Positions 60,593 through 64,000 of a stretch of 64,000 nt of DNA are shown here, in pieces. The stretch comes from Nitrosomonas marina. GTDB lineage: Bacteria > Pseudomonadota > Gammaproteobacteria > Burkholderiales > Nitrosomonadaceae. The position numbers and the translations under genes are program-made. Each line of letters starts with the position of its first letter. Positions within the stretch are counted from its first letter, which is position 1. The notes below the pieces were generated by a model that was not told the origin of the DNA, ran no database searches, and was given only the letters and a program-made list of their open reading frames with translations. Location: the NCBI RefSeq assembly GCF_900111605.1, contig NZ_FOIA01000006.1, positions 54,127 to 118,126 of the forward strand. The letters run 5' to 3'.

Positions 60593-60915
60593 TAGATAAG
60601 CTCCTCTTTTTCAGTTGCAGAATTAAAACGAAATCCTTCCTGATCAGTTGTTGCCGTTTTTTTAATCCCGGTATTTATTCGCTGTTTTTTGTCATCAGCA
60701 ATATGCCGGTTAACCAGTGTCCTGAACCACTGATACGAGCATGTGATCTTTCCCTCGGCAAATAACGTGTCCCATACTTGGTACACCGTCCAACCATCCT
60801 GTAATGCCAGTTCGATATCTGGCTTCAATGCGATAAACACCGGCAAAAACTGTTTGCCAGTGTTTTTGTGCTTGTCTGTAAATAGCGCGATACGTTCTGA
60901 TAAGGTTTTGGTCAT
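60592..60915 (-). CDS. traK: TraK-like oriT-binding protein
   Basis: The 107-residue product starts MTKTLSERIALFTDKHKNTG and contains DIELALQDGWTVYQVWDTLF and CSYQWFRTLVNRHI, then a Lys/Thr-rich C-terminus. IncP TraK binds the oriT region and bends it to aid relaxosome assembly. The ATG at 60913-60915 has GGAG nine bases upstream. It is divergent from traJ across the oriT. Confidence 0.82.
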   Translation of the reverse strand: MTKTLSERIALFTDKHKNTGKQFLPVFIALKPDIELALQDGWTVYQVWDTLFAEGKITCSYQWFRTLVNRHIADDKKQRINTGIKKTATTDQEGFRFNSATEKEELI

Positions 60916-61320
60916 CACAATGTTCTCCGTATCAAATTATTTTTTGGCGAAAGAAATTTTTGGTTTTGCTTTTTGTTTTTTTCTAAAAAAACTTCCCGCC
61001 CATTTTCAAAGTTTCATTCACTCGCAATAGCGTTGCTTTCAGTTTCATTTTGTTTCAATCCGTTTCTTTTGCTTTTGTTTGCTTTCTTTTTGTTTAAAAA
61101 GCACTTTCTTTTACTTGAAAGAAGCTTTATGCAAGCATTTTAAAGCGAATGAAATTATAATATAACGAAAATAAACTGTTTGCAAACTTATAATATAGTG
61201 GTAGTATATTTTAAAAAACTAACACAACAGGGCAAGATATGTGGAGATGGCCATCTCCACGCAAACTTTATTCGCAAATACTTTGCTCAACGTTGATCTT
61301 GCTCTACGAGGCAAACGGAA
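60916..61320. other. IncP-like origin of transfer
   Basis: Seen: a nic-like core on the minus strand, ATATCTTGCCC at 61230-61240, close to the IncP YATCCTG/Y consensus, with predicted cleavage between 61233 and 61232. Next to it is a perfect 20-bp palindrome at 61241-61260 (GTGGAGATGG and its complement), the expected TraJ site. Upstream, GTTTC repeats at 61042, 61052 and 61062 are spaced exactly 10 bp within a T-rich strand, and another lies at 61011, a likely TraK-binding region. Confidence 0.8.
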
Positions 61321-61752
61321 ATGACAGTTTTAAAGTACCAAAAAAGTGATGAAAAGCAGAAGACTTTGGGTACAAATAAAGGGACAAGGTGCGCGAAATA
61401 CACAAAGCGCACCAAACGTACCAAGCGCGACAAGCGTCTCAGGGTGCCTGTATTGCCGGAGGAAGAAATGATGATCAAAACAAAAGCAACTGAAGCCGGA
61501 TTAACGATTGCCGAGTATCTGCGCAATTTGGGCCTGGGTTACAGCGTACCCAGCATCATCGATAACCGCCAGGTGGATGCGCTGCTTAAAATCAACGCCG
61601 ATCTGGGAAGGCTTGGCGGATTGATCAAGCTTTGGCTGACCAATGACCGGCGCACAAAATATATCGGCAAGTCTCAACTGCATATGACACTGGACACAAT
61701 CCGGGAAACACAAAGTGTAATGCTCAAGGAAATCATCAAACTCAGAAAATGA
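61321..61752 (+). CDS. traJ: TraJ-like relaxosome protein
   Basis: The 143-residue product has a very basic N-terminus (KRTKRTKRDKRLRVPV, about 28-45), then a ribbon-helix-helix-like region (KATEAGLTIAEYLRNLGLGY) and VDALLKINADLGRLGGLIKL, which matches IncP TraJ. TraJ binds the palindrome near nic and recruits TraI. The ATG at 61321 has GAGG upstream. The gene ends 39 bp before traI. Confidence 0.88.
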   Translation: MTVLKYQKSDEKQKTLGTNKGTRCAKYTKRTKRTKRDKRLRVPVLPEEEMMIKTKATEAGLTIAEYLRNLGLGYSVPSIIDNRQVDALLKINADLGRLGGLIKLWLTNDRRTKYIGKSQLHMTLDTIRETQSVMLKEIIKLRK

Positions 61753-61791
61753 TACTCGGAATAACCAAATTTCTTAAGCCGCTTAAACACT

Positions 61792-63417
61792 ATGATCGCT
61801 AAAATCATACCCATCAAATCGATACGCAAAAGCAACTTCTCTGCCTTGGTGAAGTATCTGACCGATCCTCAAGGCAAGAATGAGCGTATCGGTCAGATTT
61901 CAGTTACCAACTGCTACACCGATGAATTGATACCAGCGCTATTGGAAATCCAGAACACACAGGAAATGAACAAGCGTGCCAAATCCGATAAAACCTGTCA
62001 TCTGGTACTGAGTTTCCCTGAAGGTGAACGGTTATCCAGTACCGATCTGAGTGCAATTGAGGAGCGATTCTGTGAAGCACTGGGTTTTAGTGAACATCAG
62101 CGCATCAGTGTGGTGCATGACGATACGGATAACCTGCACATCCATATTGCGATCAACAAGATTCATCCACGTAAACTGACGATTCACAATCCCTATTACG
62201 ACTACAAGAAAGTTGCGACACTTTGCGAGCAGATCGAGCAGGAATACGGACTGACAAAGGTCAATCATGAAACCAGGATTGATAAAACAGAGCGAACCAT
62301 CCAGGACATTGAATCCAAGGCAGGTATCGAAAGTCTACTTGGCTGGATACGGCGCGAATGTCTTGATGATATCAAGCAAGCCGATACATGGCAGGATTTA
62401 CACAAACTATTGCACAACTACGGCCTGGAGATCAAGGAACGTGGTAACGGCCTGGTGTTTGCCTCCAGTAGCGGTGTGGCCGTTAAAGCCAGTTCCGTTG
62501 ACCGGTCTTTATCAAAACCTAATTTGATCAAACGACTGGGTGCTTTTGAACCGTCTATAGATACACCTCAAACCAATACTCAAAGTACCCAAGCAACAGA
62601 AGCAGAAGCTAAATGCTATCAACCCAAACCGCTGCAAAACAATGTCGACACCTCCAGATTGTATGAGCGTTATCAGCAACAACAAGCCAATGCAGCTTTA
62701 TTACGCAAAGAACAGTGGCTCAAATTACGAGAACAGCGTGACCTGTTGATTGAACGTGCCAAACAGGAAGCCAGCAGCAAACGCAGCATCATCAAACATG
62801 TTCAAGCCGGGCCGCTTGGCAAAAAAGCCTTGTATGCAACCATCAGCCTGCAATTCAAAACAACATTGGATGAAGTTAAGCGCGAGTACCGTGAAGCTTA
62901 TGCACAATTAAAAGTTAATACTCGGAGAATGTCGTGGCTTGATTGGCTGATGGTTGAAGCCAAAAACAGCAACGCTGAATCGCTTGCAGTATTGCGTGCC
63001 AGAAGCAACAGACGCAACGGAACTGGTGCGGTTTTGCGTGATTCTATTACTGGCAACAAATATGATAACAATCAGTCCATAACAGATAAAATTGAGTCCA
63101 TAACCAAAGATGGAACCGTGTTTTACAGGGTTGGCAATACGGTTGTTCGCGATGACGGCAAGCGGTTGTTTGTTGCATCGAATGTTTTGAATGATTCGCT
63201 TGTTGACGTGCTGCAGGTTGCCATCAACAAGTACGGTAATCACCTGTCAGTTAATGGTTCAGATGAATTCAAGACAGCGATTGCTCGAACTGCAGCGCAA
63301 AACAGTATCCGTGTCACGTTCGATGATCCGGAACTCGAACGACACCGCAGTCAATTATCGAGACAAGTTGTATTTCAGAAACGATCCAAAACTTCAACGT
63401 ACCGAAGGAGTCTGTGA
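61792..63417 (+). CDS. traI: TraI relaxase (MOBP, IncP-like)
   Basis: The 541-residue relaxase nicks oriT and covalently binds the transferred strand. It starts MIAKIIPIKSIRKSNFSALV with Tyr22 in the catalytic position, as in RP4 TraI, and has GFSEHQRISVVHDDTDNLHI then HIAINKIHPRKLTIHNPYYD, giving the metal-binding His motif. It then has a TraI-type C-terminal region (LLGWIRRECLDDIKQADTW) that is shorter than RP4 TraI (about 730). Its stop overlaps the traG start by one base. The relaxase motifs are intact, so the element is likely mobilisable. Confidence 0.95.
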   Translation: MIAKIIPIKSIRKSNFSALVKYLTDPQGKNERIGQISVTNCYTDELIPALLEIQNTQEMNKRAKSDKTCHLVLSFPEGERLSSTDLSAIEERFCEALGFSEHQRISVVHDDTDNLHIHIAINKIHPRKLTIHNPYYDYKKVATLCEQIEQEYGLTKVNHETRIDKTERTIQDIESKAGIESLLGWIRRECLDDIKQADTWQDLHKLLHNYGLEIKERGNGLVFASSSGVAVKASSVDRSLSKPNLIKRLGAFEPSIDTPQTNTQSTQATEAEAKCYQPKPLQNNVDTSRLYERYQQQQANAALLRKEQWLKLREQRDLLIERAKQEASSKRSIIKHVQAGPLGKKALYATISLQFKTTLDEVKREYREAYAQLKVNTRRMSWLDWLMVEAKNSNAESLAVLRARSNRRNGTGAVLRDSITGNKYDNNQSITDKIESITKDGTVFYRVGNTVVRDDGKRLFVASNVLNDSLVDVLQVAINKYGNHLSVNGSDEFKTAIARTAAQNSIRVTFDDPELERHRSQLSRQVVFQKRSKTSTYRRSL

Positions 63418-64000
63418 TGAACAAATACAATCCCGGTTTCCAGGAAAACAGAAACGCAACGAAAGATGCTTTGATTATCCGCTTGCTCGCCATTGTTTTT
63501 TTGATCGGTGGGCTCCAAGTTGCAACACAGTATTTTGCACACCAGTTCAATTATCAGGATCAGCTCGGGGCACATTTTAATCAACTCTATGCACCCTGGT
63601 CGATTCTGGTCTGGAGTAATCAGTGGTATGACAAACATCCAGCCATCTTTGATCTCGCTGCCGGTTACGGCATCCTGTTTTCCAGTGTCGGATTGATTCT
63701 GGTGTTGATCGTCAAGATGATGCTTACCAATTCTTCGCGTGCGAATCGCAATCTGTACGGTTCAGCGCGATGGGCGGACAAGAAGGATATCGAAGCGGCT
63801 GGATTGTTGTCTTCCAAAAAGAACAAAGGCGATGAAGCGGTTTATGTCGGTGCCTGGCACGACAAATCCGGCAAAACACATTACCTTAAACATAGCGGTC
63901 CGGAGCATGTATTGTGTTTTGCACCGACACGTTCGGGCAAAGGCGTGAGTTTGGTGATTCCGACCTTGTTGTCATGGATACAAAGTACTGTCATAACCGA
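63417..64000 (+). CDS. traG: TraG/VirD4 coupling protein, N-terminal part
   Basis: The coupling protein delivers the relaxosome to the type IV secretion pore. About 194 residues are visible before the window ends. Seen: two membrane helices (about 19-41 and 77-99), then the conserved SARWADKKDIEAAGLLSSKK segment and the Walker A APTRSGKGVSLVIPTLL near residue 170. It starts with the ATG that overlaps the traI stop, as in IncP. The rest of the gene and any mating-pair genes lie beyond the window. Confidence 0.93.
   Translation, partial: MNKYNPGFQENRNATKDALIIRLLAIVFLIGGLQVATQYFAHQFNYQDQLGAHFNQLYAPWSILVWSNQWYDKHPAIFDLAAGYGILFSSVGLILVLIVKMMLTNSSRANRNLYGSARWADKKDIEAAGLLSSKKNKGDEAVYVGAWHDKSGKTHYLKHSGPEHVLCFAPTRSGKGVSLVIPTLLSWIQSTVIT

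Overview
The window is a chromosomal segment of a Gram-negative betaproteobacterium, most like the Nitrosomonadaceae (Nitrosomonas-type). This is inferred from the housekeeping set and its order: eno-pyrG, argH, murA, recG, ubiC-ubiA-ubiD, greB, the dciA/M23 peptidase/secA block, petABC-sspA-sspB, and a cytochrome b with a PVWY quinol-site motif. No marker gene that fixes the genus is present.

Layout. 1-13.1 kb is core metabolism and repair: enolase (cut by the window edge), CTP synthase, a fructosamine-kinase-like protein, argininosuccinate lyase, an orphan membrane sensor-like protein, MurA, RidA, RecG and three ubiquinone genes. 13.1-15.2 kb has no confident gene and holds two mobile, palindrome-rich repeats: a REPIN-like pair of inverted motifs and a 261-bp MITE-like element built of nested inverted repeats between CTAG sites. 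15.2-22 kb carries greB, polX, an OFA-type MFS transporter, a truncated second copy of the MITE-like repeat, and a PAS4-GGDEF-EAL protein. 22.1-31.5 kb is accessory: mtnA with a class II aldolase (a probable 5-deoxyribose / methylthioribose salvage shunt), a J1-crystallin-like ADP-ribosylglycohydrolase homologue lacking its metal motifs, a SRPBCC protein, an O-methyltransferase, and a lone HK97-capsid-like protein followed by a 633-residue unknown protein.

31.5-41.3 kb is a complete type I-C CRISPR-Cas system on the minus strand: cas3-cas5c-cas8c-cas7-[HicBA-like remnant]-cas4-cas1-cas2-leader-array, with 23 repeats of 37 bp. The toxin-antitoxin remnant between cas7 and cas4 is broken by one frameshift and one in-frame stop but still overlaps cas4 by ATGA.

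42-55.9 kb returns to core genes: a CBS protein, aroE, TonB, an RNB exoribonuclease, DciA, M23 peptidase, secA, the bc1 complex, sspAB. Long structured leaders precede secA and petA. A tRNA-Thr at 55,930 marks the edge of an integrative element. After the tRNA comes a three-gene exported metalloprotease module bracketed by imperfect direct repeats of about 120 bp. An IncP/RP4-like mobilisation region follows (HTH gene, traM-traL-traK, oriT, traJ-traI-traG), and traG runs off the window.

The best candidates for something undescribed are the lone capsid-like protein with its partner, the toxin-antitoxin remnant inside the cas operon, the cloverleaf-like 261-bp repeat, and the metalloprotease cargo module.
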